A stretch of DNA of 64,000 nt from an uncultured Bacteroides sp. (GCA_900544075.1 UQTJ01000008.1:39623-103622); one strand, 5' to 3'. Counted from the first letter of the stretch, positions 25,283-35,055 are shown. Notes: generated by a model not told the origin, from the sequence alone. Made by a program: numbers and translations.

Positions 25283-26617
25283 TTATAGTTTTCTTACACA
25301 GTTCTTGAATTGTTCTCCTCTGTCTTCGTAGCTTTTAAACAGGTCGAAACTTGCGCAGCATGGACTCAGCAGAACAGTTTCACCATCCTTTGCCATCTTA
25401 TATGCCGCGTCTACAGCATCTTCCATACTCTTTACATCAGCTATAGGAAGACCGAAACCGCCAAAGAATTCATGAAGCTTCTCGTTATGAAGTCCCATAA
25501 AGATAAGGCCGCTGCATTTTTCCTTTACGAGGTCGGCTATCTCGTTGTAGTCATTACCTTTGTCTTTACCGCCAAGAATGAGAATCGTTTTTGTTGTCAT
25601 ACTTTGCAGAGCATACCAGCAGGAATTTACATTAGTGGCTTTTGAGTCATTGATATATTCTACTCCTTTTACTCTTGCTACCTTTTCAAGTCTGTGTCCT
25701 ACACCCTTAAAGTCGCTCAATGCTTCTCTTATACATTCTTTCTTGATACCGGCAATATTTGCTGATATTCCGGCAGCCATTGAATTGAACAAGTTATGCT
25801 TTCCTGTAAGGGCCAGTTCCTCCTGCTCCATGTTGAAAGCTATTGGTTCGGTGAAGCATATTTTTTTCTCTTGTACATATGCCACAGTTCCTTCTTCTTT
25901 GGTCTCAGCGAATGGATAATAATGGCCATGGATACCGTACTTGTGCAATTCACGTTGTATCACAGGGTCGTCATTCCAGAAAATGAAGGCATCGTTTTCT
26001 GTCTGGTTCTGAATTATCCTGAACTTGGCATCTACATAGTTCTGCATCTTGTATTCATATCTGTCAAGATGGTCTGGTGTGATATTCATCAGGACAGCAA
26101 TATTGGCATGGAAATCGTACATGTTGTCAAGCTGGAAACTGCTCAACTCAATAACGTAATAGTCATAATTGCATTCTGCCACCTGATATGCAAGGCTCTG
26201 TCCGATGTTTCCGGCAAGTCCTACATTCATACCGGCCTTCTTGAATATATGGTATATCAGCGAAGTAGTGGTAGTCTTACCATTGCTTCCGGTGATACAT
26301 ATCATCTTGGCATTAGTGTATCTTCCGGCGAATTCTATTTCAGATATTATAGGAATGTTCTTTTCCTTAATCTTCAATATCATAGGTGCATCATTAGGTA
26401 TTCCGGGGCTTTTGATAACCTCGTCTGCATTAAGTATAAGTTCTTCTGTGTGCTTTCCTTCTTCCCAAGCAATACCCTTGCTGTCAAGCATATACTTATA
26501 CTTGTCCTTAATCATTGACATATCCGATACGAATGTGTCAAAACCTTTCTTCTTTGCCAGTACGGCAGCTCCCGCTCCGCTTTCTCCGGCTCCTAAAATG
26601 ACAATTCTTTTTGCCAT
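25283..26617 (-). CDS. murD: UDP-N-acetylmuramoylalanine--D-glutamate ligase
   Basis: Adds D-Glu to UDP-MurNAc-L-Ala. N-terminal RIVILGAGESGAGAAVLAKKKG, central P-loop TGSNGKTTTTSLIYH (about 109-123), and C-terminal SKATNVNSCWYAL, LILGGKDKG and LLSPCCASFDLF motifs are all MurD. 444 residues. Twelve bases separate its stop from the ftsW start; mraY lies 13 bases upstream. Confidence 0.96.
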   Translation of the reverse strand: MAKRIVILGAGESGAGAAVLAKKKGFDTFVSDMSMIKDKYKYMLDSKGIAWEEGKHTEELILNADEVIKSPGIPNDAPMILKIKEKNIPIISEIEFAGRYTNAKMICITGSNGKTTTTSLIYHIFKKAGMNVGLAGNIGQSLAYQVAECNYDYYVIELSSFQLDNMYDFHANIAVLMNITPDHLDRYEYKMQNYVDAKFRIIQNQTENDAFIFWNDDPVIQRELHKYGIHGHYYPFAETKEEGTVAYVQEKKICFTEPIAFNMEQEELALTGKHNLFNSMAAGISANIAGIKKECIREALSDFKGVGHRLEKVARVKGVEYINDSKATNVNSCWYALQSMTTKTILILGGKDKGNDYNEIADLVKEKCSGLIFMGLHNEKLHEFFGGFGLPIADVKSMEDAVDAAYKMAKDGETVLLSPCCASFDLFKSYEDRGEQFKNCVRKL

Positions 26618-26630
26618 GGTAAAAACAGTT

Positions 26631-27899
26631 TTATCTTATTTTTAATGTTATTATCGTTATTGCAGCCAGGACTATTGTTACTATCCAGAATCTTACGGTA
26701 ATTTTTGATTCGTGGAACACGCTTTTAGGTCCTGTAAATATGTATGAACAATTAGGGTCGAGCTGTGCCATAGTTGTTCTGAAGTGGTCATGTATAGGTG
26801 CTCTTTTGAAAACCCTCTGTTTGATGCCTTTTTTCTTTCCTCTTTGGAAATATTTCACTTGCAGTATTACTGACAGGTTTTCTACGAGGAAGACTCCGCA
26901 CAGTATCGGGATGAGCAATTCCTTATGTATTATTATGGCGAAAACGGCTATGATTCCGCCTATTGTCAGACTGCCTGTATCTCCCATGAATACTTGTGCC
27001 GGGAATGCATTATACCACAGAAAACCTATCAGGGCACCTATGAATGCACAAATGAAGATAACGAGTTCTTCGCTTCCCGGTATATACATTATATTAAGGT
27101 AGGATGCATATTCTATATGACTTGACACATAGGCTAATATTCCCAAGGTTACACCTATTATAGCCGAGTTACCGGCTGTCATTCCGTCCATACCGTCGTT
27201 GAGGTTTGCACCATTTGAAACGGCTGTTACTACAAAAATGGTTATTATTACAAATACCACCCATCCGGCAGACTGTGCATGCTTGCCTAAGAAACAGACG
27301 AAATCGGCATAGTCAAGATTATTGTTCTTGAAAAACGGAATAGTGGTTTTTGTGGACTTTTCGTTTTGTACTTTATGAATTACATCAACTACTTCACCGT
27401 CTTTCTGTATCTCGACATTCTCGCGTATCACTACATCCGGGCTTAGATAAAGTGTAAGTCCGACTATGAATCCCAAACCTACCTGACCTATGATTTTGAA
27501 CTTGCCGTGCAGGCCTTCCTTGTCTTTCTTGAAAACTTTTATGTAATCGTCAAGGAATCCGAGTGTTCCCAACCATATAGTTGTTATCAGCATGAGTATC
27601 ATATAGACATTATGCAGCTTTCCCAACAGCAGGCAAGGTATCAGTATGGCTACTATGATTATGATACCACCCATTGTCGGAACACCCTTTTTATTTACAT
27701 TGAAAGGGTCAATAGATGCATCTCTTTGTATCTCTGTTATTTGCTTCTTTTTCAGCTTGTTGATAAAATACTCACCAAATATGGCTGAAATAAGCAGCGA
27801 CAGTATTACGGCCATTAGCGCTCTGAAAGATACATAGCCGAACATTCTCGCTCCCGGAAAATCAAATTGCTCTAAATAATTGAATAGATAATATAACAT
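26631..27899 (-). CDS. mraY: Phospho-N-acetylmuramoyl-pentapeptide-transferase
   Basis: Integral membrane enzyme that forms lipid I from UDP-MurNAc-pentapeptide and undecaprenyl phosphate. About ten membrane segments, with GTLGFLDDYIKVFKK (the paired-Asp motif), NLNDGMDGMTAG and a cytosolic RAPIHDHF histidine motif. At 422 residues it is longer than the roughly 360-residue enzyme of E. coli; an extra hydrophilic loop (about 155-205, with the VVDVIHKVQNEKST stretch) accounts for this and is common in Bacteroidetes. Confidence 0.96.
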   Translation of the reverse strand: MLYYLFNYLEQFDFPGARMFGYVSFRALMAVILSLLISAIFGEYFINKLKKKQITEIQRDASIDPFNVNKKGVPTMGGIIIIVAILIPCLLLGKLHNVYMILMLITTIWLGTLGFLDDYIKVFKKDKEGLHGKFKIIGQVGLGFIVGLTLYLSPDVVIRENVEIQKDGEVVDVIHKVQNEKSTKTTIPFFKNNNLDYADFVCFLGKHAQSAGWVVFVIITIFVVTAVSNGANLNDGMDGMTAGNSAIIGVTLGILAYVSSHIEYASYLNIMYIPGSEELVIFICAFIGALIGFLWYNAFPAQVFMGDTGSLTIGGIIAVFAIIIHKELLIPILCGVFLVENLSVILQVKYFQRGKKKGIKQRVFKRAPIHDHFRTTMAQLDPNCSYIFTGPKSVFHESKITVRFWIVTIVLAAITIITLKIR

Positions 27900-27944
27900 T
27901 GGTCCTGTCTTTTTATGTACTTAGGGGGTTCAAATCATTGGAAA

Positions 27945-29396
27945 TCAGTTGAGAAATATTTCTCTAACTACTTCTTTGTCGTCAAAATGGTGTTTCACTC
28001 CCTTTATATCTTGGTAATTCTCGTGTCCTTTACCGGCTATTAGTATAACATCACCCTGATTGGCCAGCATACATGCTGTGCGTATTGCTTCTTTTCTGTC
28101 TGTTATAGCCAATACCTTCTTCATTTCTTCTTTGTTTAGTCCGGCAAGCATATCATTGATGATGTCCTGTGGCTCTTCAAAGCGGGGATTGTCTGATGTT
28201 ATAATGACTTTGTCGCTTTGCTTTACAGATTCTTGTGCCATTAATGGTCTTTTACCTTTATCTCTGTTTCCGCCTGCACCAACTACTGTAATAACTTTTC
28301 CTCGTCCTTTCAGTACATCATGTATGGCGTTGAGTACGTTAACCAAAGCATCAGGTGTATGAGCATAATCAACTATGGCAGTGTAACCTTGTGGTGAACG
28401 CATTGAGTCAAAACGTCCGCTCACCGGTTTCAGAACACTTAGCTGTAGCAGAATATCTTCAGCTTTCTTGCCAAGCATATATGCTGCTCCATAAACAGCA
28501 AGCAGGTTATAAGCATTGAATCGGCCAATAAACTGTACATTTACCTCCGTATTGTTTATATCCATCAGCATACCTTCAAATCCGTCTTCCAGTACTTTGC
28601 CTTTAAAGTCGGCCATAGTCCTCAGAGAATAGGTTGCTACCTTAGCTTTAGTGTTTTGTACCATTACCATTCCGTTTTTGTCGTCGGAGTTGGTAAGTGC
28701 AAAAGCCGTCTTTGGAAGTCCGTCAAAAAATGCTTTTTTCGCTTTCAGGTAATTTTCTACAGTCTTGTGGTAGTCCAAATGGTCTCTTGTCAGATTTGTA
28801 AAGATACCTCCTGCAAATTTAAGTCCACCGATTCTTTTCTGTGCAACAGAGTGTGAACTGACCTCCATGAAAGCATATTTGCAACCTTCGTCGGCCATTC
28901 TTCCCAAAAGCTTGTTTAGTGTGATAGGATCTGGTGTAGTATGCTCTGTCGGGATAGCTTCTCCGTCGATGTAATTGCATACAGTTGATATAAGTCCTAC
29001 CTTATATCCGAAGGCTCTGAACATATTATATAATAAGGTGGCAATAGTGGTTTTGCCGTTTGTTCCTGTCACGCCTACAAGGTCAAGCTTCTCGGTCGGA
29101 TTACCGTAGAATGTTGTTGCTATTTTCCCTACAGCATCTTCTGTATCGCTTATTGTTACATAAGTTATACCCTCAACTGTAGTTTCCGGCAGTTTCTCGC
29201 ATATAATGGTCTTAGCTCCAAGTTCAATAGCTTTTCCTATATAGTTGTGTCCGTCGGCCTGAGTCCCTTTTATTGCAATAAATGCATTGCCTTCCTTTAT
29301 GTTTCTGGAGTCGATTTCTATTCCGTTTACATTAGTTTCTTCATTACCGACAATTTCATATTTACCGGCAAGTTTCAGTAAATCTTTTAGAATCAT
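27945..29396 (-). CDS. murE: UDP-N-acetylmuramoyl-tripeptide synthetase (meso-diaminopimelate adding)
   Basis: Adds the third residue of the stem peptide. The P-loop is GVTGTNGKTTIATLLY (about 108-123); carbamylated-lysine and Mur ligase motifs follow (HTTPDPITLNKLL, EVSSHSVAQKR). The substrate-specificity motif DNPR is present in TSDNPRFEEPQDI (about 405), which in this family marks meso-diaminopimelate rather than lysine. 483 residues. Unlike E. coli there is no murF after it; mraY follows directly, separated by 45 bases. Confidence 0.96.
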   Translation of the reverse strand: MILKDLLKLAGKYEIVGNEETNVNGIEIDSRNIKEGNAFIAIKGTQADGHNYIGKAIELGAKTIICEKLPETTVEGITYVTISDTEDAVGKIATTFYGNPTEKLDLVGVTGTNGKTTIATLLYNMFRAFGYKVGLISTVCNYIDGEAIPTEHTTPDPITLNKLLGRMADEGCKYAFMEVSSHSVAQKRIGGLKFAGGIFTNLTRDHLDYHKTVENYLKAKKAFFDGLPKTAFALTNSDDKNGMVMVQNTKAKVATYSLRTMADFKGKVLEDGFEGMLMDINNTEVNVQFIGRFNAYNLLAVYGAAYMLGKKAEDILLQLSVLKPVSGRFDSMRSPQGYTAIVDYAHTPDALVNVLNAIHDVLKGRGKVITVVGAGGNRDKGKRPLMAQESVKQSDKVIITSDNPRFEEPQDIINDMLAGLNKEEMKKVLAITDRKEAIRTACMLANQGDVILIAGKGHENYQDIKGVKHHFDDKEVVREIFLN

Positions 29397-29416
29397 AGAT
29401 ATCTGTTTTTAGTTCT

Positions 29417-31531
29417 TTAATGTTTTAAAGTCAATGTTATTGTTTGTCCTTTTCTGGCAGTGCTGCCTGGAGTTATACTCTGAGATACAACCTTACCCAT
29501 ACCGTTCAGCCTAACCCTCAAACCTTTTTCTTCAAGCAGAAACACAGCATCTTTAGCTCCCATACCCCTGACATTGGGGACAAGCTTCTCATTAAGATTG
29601 ATTTCGCTTAACCGTATGTTGTTGCTTTCGCTTGAAGCTTTGCACCATTCAATCTCACTTCCCGGCTCATTGTAATTGATATCTAATTCGCTAAGAATAC
29701 GAGTCGTTTCGTGAACATTCCCATTCTTGGTGTCGGGAATCATTACGGAAGTAGAATCCTTTGCCTGTGCCAAGTCAAAGAACAGATATTTTGCATATAC
29801 TCGTTCTGCAATCTTGCTGAATACGCTACCTGCCTGTACACCTCCTGAAGGGCTCGCTTTAGGAGCCTGTATAGCAACGTAGCAACTGTACATAGGCTTC
29901 TCCGAAGGGAAATATCCGCAAAAACTTACAAGGTGTTTGGTTCCTCCGCTTTTATATCCGGCCTTTCCTTGTGAAATCTGTGCTGTACCTGTTTTACCTG
30001 ATACGCTGAAAAGCTTACTTCCGGCCGGTTTCGCAAGTCCGTTGGCTACAACGCTTTTTAGTATCATCTGTATCTGTTCGAGGGTTTTGTCCGAACATAT
30101 CTGTTCGTTAATTACTTCAGTCGGGAAATCCTTTATAGTGTTTCCATCCTTTGTTATAGCTTTTACAAACTTCGGTTTTACCATTTTCCCATTGTTGGCT
30201 ATGGCATTGTAGAAGTTCAATATGTAGATTGGCGGAATCTGTGTCTCGTAACCAATGCTCATCCATGGCAGTGTAGTTTTGGCAAAATATCTGTCTTTCG
30301 GACCTAATATTCTTGGACTGGCCTCGCCTGCGAAGCCAAGTTCCAATGGAGTGTCAATACTCATCCTTTTAAGTCCGTCTATGAATTTTTGCGGATTGTC
30401 TCCATAAAATTTGTCTATTATTTTTGATACACCTATGTTGGATGAAACTTCAAGGATTTTTGTCACGTCTATTACTCCATAACCTCCTTTATACCAGTTC
30501 CAGTCCCTCATCTTACTGCCATGCATGTTTACAATACCCTGTTCGGTGTCTACTTCATAATCAGGAGTGATGTATCCGTCTTCCATTGCCACCATAATAG
30601 AGGCTGTCTTGAATGTTGAACCAGGCTCCATAAGGTTGCTTACTGCCAAGTTTCTCATTTCGTAGTATTTCCCGTCGCCGGCTCTTGTCATATTGACATT
30701 AGCCTTTACTTCTCCTGTCTTGACTTCCATTACAATGGCTACACCAGCCTCTGCTTCAAGATTCGTTAATTGGTCAACGAGGGCTTTTTCGGCAATATCC
30801 TGCATGTCAACATCAATTGTTGTTATAAGGTCGCATCCGGCTACAGGCTCTTTGTCCACAATGTTAAGATACATGTTTCTTACTTTCTGCCTGTGAGTGA
30901 TTCCTACTTCTCCTTTCAGGTACTTGTCGTATGTAAGTTCCAGACCATTTTTTGCACCTAAGGCGGTGTCAGGATATAAATCTCCCAATGTTCTCATCGC
31001 CAATGAACCGAAAGGTTTCTTTCTTTGGTTGTATGCAAGCTCGTGAAGTCCGCTTGTATATCTGTTCAGACATAATAATGGAAGCTTCTTTACTTCTTTG
31101 TATTCTATGTATGAGATTCTTTTGGGATATAGCAGATAATTTCTGCTTCCTAATTTCCTTCCTCTTAGGATAGTCTTTCTGAATTCTGCAGCACTTTTGT
31201 CCGGAAAGATTTTGTGAAGCCCTTCGCAGATTTCTTGCAGGTGGTTCATCAGCATAGTATCTTTCTTCACCCCACCGGCTTTGAAGTCCATGTATATTCT
31301 GAATTCGGGCAGGCTGCTGGCCATAAGTTTCCCGTCTGCAGAGATTATATTGCCTCTTGTCGGAAATACTATGACATTCTCTCTCACAAATCTGTCTGCC
31401 ACATCTTTCCAGTACTGTCTTTCTGCAAACATAATAATGCCGGCCTTTACGATTACTGCAATGGCCAAAAGAACCATTATCAGAACGAAAAAGGTATATC
31501 TAAGAGTAATATTCTTATGTCCGGGTATCAT
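29417..31531 (-). CDS. ftsI: Penicillin-binding protein FtsI (class B PBP, septal transpeptidase) with one PASTA domain
   Basis: Cross-links septal peptidoglycan. One N-terminal membrane segment (about 12-32), a PBP dimerisation domain, and a transpeptidase domain with the serine of S-T-F-K (in EPGSTFKTAS, about 303-312), S-S-N (about 352) and K-T-G (in SGKTGTAQIS, about 503-512). A C-terminal PASTA domain (about 645-704, VPNVRGMGAKDAVFLLEEKG) is an addition not found in E. coli FtsI. 704 residues. Overlaps the ftsL-like stop by one base. Confidence 0.95.
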   Translation of the reverse strand: MIPGHKNITLRYTFFVLIMVLLAIAVIVKAGIIMFAERQYWKDVADRFVRENVIVFPTRGNIISADGKLMASSLPEFRIYMDFKAGGVKKDTMLMNHLQEICEGLHKIFPDKSAAEFRKTILRGRKLGSRNYLLYPKRISYIEYKEVKKLPLLCLNRYTSGLHELAYNQRKKPFGSLAMRTLGDLYPDTALGAKNGLELTYDKYLKGEVGITHRQKVRNMYLNIVDKEPVAGCDLITTIDVDMQDIAEKALVDQLTNLEAEAGVAIVMEVKTGEVKANVNMTRAGDGKYYEMRNLAVSNLMEPGSTFKTASIMVAMEDGYITPDYEVDTEQGIVNMHGSKMRDWNWYKGGYGVIDVTKILEVSSNIGVSKIIDKFYGDNPQKFIDGLKRMSIDTPLELGFAGEASPRILGPKDRYFAKTTLPWMSIGYETQIPPIYILNFYNAIANNGKMVKPKFVKAITKDGNTIKDFPTEVINEQICSDKTLEQIQMILKSVVANGLAKPAGSKLFSVSGKTGTAQISQGKAGYKSGGTKHLVSFCGYFPSEKPMYSCYVAIQAPKASPSGGVQAGSVFSKIAERVYAKYLFFDLAQAKDSTSVMIPDTKNGNVHETTRILSELDINYNEPGSEIEWCKASSESNNIRLSEINLNEKLVPNVRGMGAKDAVFLLEEKGLRVRLNGMGKVVSQSITPGSTARKGQTITLTLKH

Positions 31532-31887
31532 CAGTAATCCTCCTTTATCAAATATGGTGGTTGTGCCGAAGTCGCAATAGGCGTTCCTTTTTCCGAAATA
31601 TAGGTTTCTATTCTTGACTGTCGGCTTTTTTCTGTCAGCTCGGAAGAAATGGTCAGAGCATCGTATTTGATATCTGTCAGCTCTTTTTTGAGTTTGTCTA
31701 TCTCAATCATTTCTCTTTGGCTGGAATATCTGTTATCGATATATACAATGGTTAGTACCACAATAAGGCACAACAGGTTAATCTGCCTTTTAAAGAAATC
31801 ATGGGCCAGAATATCACCTCCAAGAATACTCTTCCATGTGATACCGGAATTCTTATGCTCGTTGTTTGAATAATCTTTGTTACCCAT
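31531..31887 (-). CDS. ftsL: FtsL-like cell division protein
   Basis: Small bitopic divisome protein, 118 residues. It has a hydrophilic cytoplasmic N-terminus (about 1-32), a single membrane segment (about 33-52, INLLCLIVVLTIVYIDNRYS) and a short coiled coil (about 58-95, heptad-like with IDKLKKELTDIKYD), the layout of FtsL. Sequence similarity across phyla is poor, so the name rests on topology and on the position between rsmH and ftsI. Confidence 0.8.
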   Translation of the reverse strand: MGNKDYSNNEHKNSGITWKSILGGDILAHDFFKRQINLLCLIVVLTIVYIDNRYSSQREMIEIDKLKKELTDIKYDALTISSELTEKSRQSRIETYISEKGTPIATSAQPPYLIKEDY

Positions 31888-31898
31888 ATTTTTTACTG

Positions 31899-32813
31899 TT
31901 ATTTCTTTTCTGCTATTCTTAGTTTTGCACTTCTTGATCTCGGATTTGTTTCTACTTCTTCGTCAGTAGGAACAATTACCTTGTTGTTGATAATCTTGAA
32001 AGGAGTTTTTACATTACCGAAAAAGTCCTGTTTAGTTTTGCCTTCAATATTACCGGTCTTCATTATGTTCTTAACCATTCTGTCCTCAAGCGAGTGATAT
32101 GTTATTACGGAAAGTCTTCCACCCGGTTTGAGTATCTCAGAAGCCGACAGCAGCATCTCCTTAAGTGCTTCCATCTCCTGATTTACTTCAATTCTGAGTG
32201 CTTGAAAAACTTTTGCCAGTTCTTTCTTTTCTCTTTCCTTACCGTATAGAGGTTTTACAACTTCAAGGAAGTCCCCAATAGTTTCGAACTGTTTTGTAGC
32301 TCTACGCTTCACTAATGTTGAGGCTAATTTTCTGCTGTTCTTCAATTCACCGTACAGGTAGAAGATGTCAGCTAATTTCTCCTCATCATAGTTGTTGACG
32401 GTATCGGCAGCTGTCATACCGGCTCTTTTATTCATTCTCATATCCAGTTTCCCTTCGAAACGGAAAGAAAAACCTCTTTCAGAATCATCAAAATGGTGAG
32501 ATGAAACTCCAAGGTCGGCCAAAATGCCGTCCACCTCTGTAACACCGTAATATTTCAAGAAATTCTTCAGATATCTGAAATTACTTCTTACGAAAGTAAA
32601 TCTGCTGTCTTTGACGATGTTGTTCTCTGCATCCTCATCCTGGTCGAAACTGTAGAGCTTACAGCCTTTTCCCATCCTTTTTAAGATCTCTTTAGAGTGT
32701 CCACCACCGCCAAATGTGACATCAACGTATATGCCGTTTTCCTTTAAGTCCAATCCGTTTATGCTTTCGTCCAGTAACACTGGTATGTGGTATGTCTGTT
32801 TTACATCGTCCAT
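31899..32813 (-). CDS. rsmH: 16S rRNA (cytosine1402-N4)-methyltransferase
   Basis: Methylates C1402 in the ribosomal P site, using S-adenosylmethionine. N-terminal HIPVLLDESINGL and the SAM-binding YVDVTFGGGGHSKEIL (about 28-43); later LADLGVSSHHFDDSERGFSF, QALRIEVNQE and ITYHSLEDRMVKN, all RsmH signatures. 304 residues. First gene of the leftward dcw cluster here; mraZ, its usual upstream neighbour, is absent from the 293-bp gap to the divergent glsA. Confidence 0.95.
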   Translation of the reverse strand: MDDVKQTYHIPVLLDESINGLDLKENGIYVDVTFGGGGHSKEILKRMGKGCKLYSFDQDEDAENNIVKDSRFTFVRSNFRYLKNFLKYYGVTEVDGILADLGVSSHHFDDSERGFSFRFEGKLDMRMNKRAGMTAADTVNNYDEEKLADIFYLYGELKNSRKLASTLVKRRATKQFETIGDFLEVVKPLYGKEREKKELAKVFQALRIEVNQEMEALKEMLLSASEILKPGGRLSVITYHSLEDRMVKNIMKTGNIEGKTKQDFFGNVKTPFKIINNKVIVPTDEEVETNPRSRSAKLRIAEKK

Positions 32814-33106
32814 AAATGCTGTTATTATATGCTTTATACCTTATTTATCCAAATTAGGCGTAAAATTATAAATTTCCTTACAAAAAACAGTTATCGTAGA
32901 ATGAAAATCTTTCCAAAAGTTATCAACAGGTATCGGACGGTATTGTAGAAAATCTTCTATGTTTAAAATAAATGTAAAATCTTTGTCCATAAATATATTA
33001 TTGCATAATTTTTAGCATGTAATTGTATAATTTTCTCCTTAAAATGTAACTTTTTGCAAAAGATACACTATTTTTGCGCTGAATAACCTAAAAAATAATG
33101 TAATAT
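32814..33106. promoter_or_regulatory. Divergent intergenic region between the dcw cluster and glsA
   Basis: This region must hold the main promoter of the dcw cluster and that of glsA. A TATTTTTG -7 match at 33069-33076 lies 31 bases upstream of the glsA start, without a correctly spaced -33. No perfect -7 was found facing rsmH. No reading frame resembling mraZ exists here on either strand, and no repeated GTG motifs of the kind MraZ binds were seen. Confidence 0.5.
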
Positions 33107-33925
33107 ATGCCGGACAATTCTGTATTTCTGATAGATATAGACAAAATATTAAAGGAAAAAGCAGGCAAAAAGGCCAGCCGTATTCCCCGTTTTCTTGTTT
33201 CTTATCTGAAGCGTATAGTTCATCAGGATGAGATAAACAGTTTCTTATCCAGCGTATCTGATAAGACGGGAGTGGATTTTCTTGGTGCTTGTATGGAATA
33301 TCTGGATATAAAACTGGAAGTTGAGGGTTTGGAAAATTTGCCTGAAACAGGCCTGTGCACTTTTGTTTCAAATCATCCTTTGGGAGGACAGGACGGGATA
33401 GCATTGGGATATGTATTGGGCAAGCATTATGATGGTAGAATCAAATATCTGGTCAACGATTTGCTTATGAACCTGCATGGTTTGGCTCCGTTGTGTATTC
33501 CTATCAATAAGACCGGGTCGCAGTCGAGAGATTTTCCTCGTATGGTAGAGGCTGGTTTCCGTTCGAATGAACATATCATAATGTTTCCGGCAGGGTTGTG
33601 CTCCAGAAGAAATAAAGGGGTGATAAAGGATTTGGAATGGAAAAAGACTTTCATTTCGAAAAGTATTGAATCGCAACGTGATGTGGTTCCTGTGCATTTT
33701 GAGGGAAGAAATTCGGATTTCTTTTATAATCTGGCCAATATTTGCAAGTTCTTAGGGATAAAGTTCAATATCGCAATGCTTTATCTGGCAGATGAGATGT
33801 ATAAGAACAGACATAAGACATTTAAAATAACTATAGGTAAGCCGATTCCTTGGCAGACATTCGACAAGACACGTTCTCACGCAGAATGGGCTAACTATGT
33901 GCGAGAACTTGTCTATAAATTATAA
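33107..33925 (+). CDS. glsA: Lyso-glycine-lipid O-acyltransferase, GlsA-like (PlsC/OlsA family)
   Basis: Probable second acyltransferase of glycine-lipid synthesis, esterifying N-acyl-3-hydroxy-fatty acyl glycine at the membrane. The 272-residue protein has a PlsC-type fold: block I SNHPLGGQDG (His90 and Asp96, spaced H-x5-D where most of the family has H-x4-D) and block II FPAGLCSRR (about 163-171). It overlaps the longest frame of the next gene and is 31 bases from its likely start. In B. thetaiotaomicron the homologous pair glsB-glsA is needed for glycine lipids; the same pairing and the neighbouring dcw cluster support the call, but PlsC-type function cannot be excluded. Confidence 0.75.
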   Translation: MPDNSVFLIDIDKILKEKAGKKASRIPRFLVSYLKRIVHQDEINSFLSSVSDKTGVDFLGACMEYLDIKLEVEGLENLPETGLCTFVSNHPLGGQDGIALGYVLGKHYDGRIKYLVNDLLMNLHGLAPLCIPINKTGSQSRDFPRMVEAGFRSNEHIIMFPAGLCSRRNKGVIKDLEWKKTFISKSIESQRDVVPVHFEGRNSDFFYNLANICKFLGIKFNIAMLYLADEMYKNRHKTFKITIGKPIPWQTFDKTRSHAEWANYVRELVYKL

Positions 33926-33956
33926 GTATAGCAAAGAAAACAACAAGAGAAGATAT

Positions 33957-34934
33957 ATGGAAGATATTATTGCTCCGATTGATAAGGAGATTTTGAAATC
34001 GGAATTGACAGAAGAAAAGCGATTGAGATTTACTAACAAGAGTAATAACGAGATATATATCGTTACGTGGAAAGACTCTCCTAACGTATTGAAGGAGATA
34101 GGACGCCTTCGTGAGATTGCATTCCGTGAAGCAGGAGGTGGAACAGGAAAATCTCTTGACTTGGATGAATACGATTTGATGGAGAACCCATACAAACAAT
34201 TAGTGGTATGGAATCCGGATGCCGAGGAAATACTTGGCGGTTACCGCTATCTGTTTGGCGATGAAGTTGAATTTGACGAGCATGGAAAACCTGTATTGGC
34301 GACAGCTCACATGTTTAATTTCTCCGAAAAATTCCTGAAGGAGTATCTCCCATATACAGTTGAGTTGGGACGTTCTTTTGTAACGCTTGAATATCAGTCA
34401 AGCCGTGCGGGTTCTAAAGGTCTTTTTGCTTTGGACAATCTTTGGGATGGTCTTGGAGCGCTCACCGTTATCAATCCTAAGATGAAATACTATTTTGGCA
34501 AGATGACAATGTATCCAAGCTACAACCGTTATGGTCGCGATATGATTCTTTATTTCCTCAATAAGCATTTCAGTGATCCGGATTCTTTGATAACTCCGGT
34601 TCAACCGCTTGAAATAGAAACTGATGTCAAGCAACTTGAAAAGTTGTTCTGCTGTAATACTTTTAAAGAAGACTATAAAATTTTGAATACAGAGGTCCGT
34701 AAGTTAGGATATAATATACCTCCTTTGGTTAATGCTTATATGAGTCTTTCGCCTACTATGCGTATGTTCGGAACAGCGATTAATTATGGTTTTGGCGATG
34801 TGGAAGAAACAGGAATCCTTATTGCTGTTGATGAAATCTTGGAGGAGAAACGTGTACGACATATAGAATCTTATATTAAAGAACATCCGGAGGCTTTGAA
34901 TATCACTTCCGGTGCTAAGCCGGTAGTTAGTTAA
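33957..34934 (+). CDS. glsB: Glycine N-acyltransferase, GlsB-like (GNAT/hemolysin-like family)
   Basis: Probable first enzyme of glycine-lipid synthesis, placing a 3-hydroxy fatty acyl chain on glycine, related to OlsB of ornithine-lipid synthesis. The 325-residue protein from ATG 33957 (MEDIIAPIDKEIL) contains an acyl-ACP-using GNAT-like region with REIAFREAGGGTGKSLDLDEYD (about 52-73), GGYRYLFG and ELGRSFVTLEYQ. An in-frame ATG at 33897 would add 20 residues overlapping glsA, without family-like sequence, so I favour the shorter form. Co-oriented with glsA, ended by a terminator at 35056. Confidence 0.75.
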   Translation: MEDIIAPIDKEILKSELTEEKRLRFTNKSNNEIYIVTWKDSPNVLKEIGRLREIAFREAGGGTGKSLDLDEYDLMENPYKQLVVWNPDAEEILGGYRYLFGDEVEFDEHGKPVLATAHMFNFSEKFLKEYLPYTVELGRSFVTLEYQSSRAGSKGLFALDNLWDGLGALTVINPKMKYYFGKMTMYPSYNRYGRDMILYFLNKHFSDPDSLITPVQPLEIETDVKQLEKLFCCNTFKEDYKILNTEVRKLGYNIPPLVNAYMSLSPTMRMFGTAINYGFGDVEETGILIAVDEILEEKRVRHIESYIKEHPEALNITSGAKPVVS

Positions 34935-35055
34935 CTACATTTCTATACGAAGGTTCGATTATTGTTCAGTGGACGTTCTTTTTCGTTTCATCGGATGTCT
35001 ATTGATATAGATGTGGAAAAAAATCGTTTAATAAAATTTTAGAGTAATATGGTTG

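Noticed and set aside
33897..33956. Upstream ATG as the glsB start
   Set aside because: The extra 20 residues overlap glsA and are merely its last codons read in another frame; the ATG at 33957 fits the family N-terminus better.
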